Shown: positions 13,371 to 14,433 of the stretch, one piece after another
Layout: each line of letters opens with the position of its first letter
Position numbering within the stretch: position 1 is the stretch's first letter
From: a bacterium
Lineage (GTDB): Bacteria; KSB1; UBA2214
DNA length: 14,433 nucleotides
Direction: 5' to 3'
NCBI GenBank assembly: GCA_029560815.1
Contig: JAKQKF010000491.1
Span: forward strand, 1 to 14,433
Made by a program: the position numbers and the translations under genes
Notes under the pieces: model-generated
What the model saw: only the letters and a program-made list of their open reading frames with translations
Told to the model about the DNA's origin: nothing
Databases searched by the model: none

Positions 13371-14433
13371 ATGAGAACGCGAAAGGCTTTTCTGCCGGTA
13401 CTGTTAGTGGCCGCTTTTTTCTCCGGCCATTTATATGCGCAAAAGGGGGATTTAAAGCTGGTCGATTGGAAGCCGGTCAGTCAGTTGAAAGTAAAGGAAA
13501 CCAGAATAGAAAAGGCCAAATTCCCGGTCATCGACATCCACAACCATCTGGGCAAGCTGGAGAATACCGCGAAGTATCTCGAGGAGATGGACAAGGCGGG
13601 GGTCTGGAAATGCGTGAGCCTGGATGCCAATTCGAAGGATGATATCTATAAAAAGCATCTCCAGGTATCGCAAAGCGTTTCCAAAGAGCGCTTTCTGCTC
13701 TTCTTCAGGCCGGATTTCAGCCGCATCGATGAACCTGATTTTGGCGAGAATGAGGCGCGGAGGCTGGAGGAAGCCGTAAAATCGGGCTGCCGCGGCCTAA
13801 AGATCGCCAAGACGCTGGGACTTGGCTATAAAGATAAAACAGGCCGTTTTGTCGCAGTTGATGATCCGCGGATCGACCCGATCTGGGCGAAATGCGCGGA
13901 ACTGGGCATTCCGGTTGAAATCCATGTTTCGGATCCCAAAGCATTCTTTACACCCGTCGATCAGTTCAATGAACGTTATGATGAACTCGGCATGAATCCG
14001 GAATGGTCGTTTTATGGCCAGGGATACCCGGCAAAAGACAGCATTCTCGCCGCACGCAATCGGGTGATAGCAAAGCATCCCGGAACGATTTTCATCGGCG
14101 CCCATTTTGGCAATCTGCCGGAAGAATTGGAGACCGTCGCCCGCTGGCTCGATACCTATCCCAATTTCTATGTGGATATCGATGCCCGTATCAGCGAACT
14201 GGGCAGGCAGCCCTATTCTGCCCGGCGGTTCTTTCTGAAGTATCAGGACAGAATCCTCTTCGGCACGGATACGCCCTGCAATGCCGATGCTTACCGGCTC
14301 TATTTCCGCTTTCTGGAAACCGATGACGAATACATCGATCCTTCACCAGCCCACAAACTGCAAGGACGCTGGATGATCTATGGTCTCTACCTGCCCGATG
14401 AGGTCCTGGAAAAAATCTATAACAAAAATGCCC
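13371..14433 (+). CDS. Secreted amidohydrolase-family protein, 3' end outside window
   Basis: 354 codons are visible and the stop is not reached. ATG 13371 follows TGGAGG at 6-nt spacing. The signal peptide is RKAFLPVLLVAAFFSGHLYA, with likely cleavage before QKGD. The mature part is an amidohydrolase-2-type metal-dependent barrel (COG2159-like): H57 and H59 in VIDIHNHLG, K144/K147 in RGLKIAK, H185 in VEIHVSD, H245 in FIGAHFGN and D300 in LFGTDTP. These are the expected metal ligands, so it is probably active as a hydrolase, decarboxylase or lactonase. Cytoplasmic members of the family are common. Export is the notable feature and ties it to the other exported proteins of this cluster. Substrate unknown. 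Confidence 0.88.
   Translation, partial: MRTRKAFLPVLLVAAFFSGHLYAQKGDLKLVDWKPVSQLKVKETRIEKAKFPVIDIHNHLGKLENTAKYLEEMDKAGVWKCVSLDANSKDDIYKKHLQVSQSVSKERFLLFFRPDFSRIDEPDFGENEARRLEEAVKSGCRGLKIAKTLGLGYKDKTGRFVAVDDPRIDPIWAKCAELGIPVEIHVSDPKAFFTPVDQFNERYDELGMNPEWSFYGQGYPAKDSILAARNRVIAKHPGTIFIGAHFGNLPEELETVARWLDTYPNFYVDIDARISELGRQPYSARRFFLKYQDRILFGTDTPCNADAYRLYFRFLETDDEYIDPSPAHKLQGRWMIYGLYLPDEVLEKIYNKNA

Noticed and set aside
1..14433. tRNA, rRNA, CRISPR arrays, integrase or transposase genes
   Set aside because: None seen: no regularly spaced repeats, no cloverleaf I could recognise, and no transposase motifs in any frame.

Overview
The window is about 14.4 kb of GC-rich (roughly 60%) DNA from a Gram-negative bacterium. 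Evidence for Gram-negative: an outer-membrane beta-barrel fragment, lipoprotein signals and a twin-arginine signal. The DksA/TraR-like protein has lost three of its four zinc cysteines and carries a C-R-V-T-G motif. I associate that variant with Bacteroidota and relatives (FCB group, for example Calditrichota or KSB1-type lineages). This placement is inference from one protein and general gene style, not a phylogeny.

Left part (1-4362). A beta-barrel gene with no recognisable 5' end and a dksA-like gene read leftward. A soluble receiver-PAS-histidine kinase and an NtrC-type sigma-54 activator read rightward. The dksA-like gene and the kinase each have a clear sigma-70-like promoter, back to back in their shared intergenic region. 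The activator is followed by a very strong intrinsic terminator (4320-4362).

Middle part (4363-8476). A leader with a 6-codon mini-ORF and several hairpins precedes a hypothetical gene. I read that gene as a degenerate MinD/FlhG-like protein that has lost its Walker A lysine. Next comes a 456-bp gene-free stretch full of inverted repeats. It includes a 14-bp repeat pair that encloses further hairpins and runs into a T-rich tract, so it is a candidate structured RNA or a small MITE-like element. A compact unit of three genes follows: a receiver-only response regulator with a C-terminal membrane anchor, glucose-6-phosphate isomerase, and a NUDIX-family protein.

Right part (8477-14433). A hairpin-rich spacer with an apparent gene remnant leads into four co-directional genes for exported proteins. 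They are a secreted glycoside-hydrolase-like TIM barrel with a GATase-like domain, a Tat-exported polysaccharide-deacetylase-like protein, a lipoprotein with a CBM9-like fold, and a secreted amidohydrolase cut by the window end. Codon choice is visibly less C/G-ending here than in the housekeeping part, so this looks like an accessory cluster for an extracellular carbohydrate or related compound. The substrate cannot be deduced.

The items most worth follow-up are the nested inverted-repeat element at 5661-5820, the tail-anchored receiver, and the pseudo-MinD protein with its leader.
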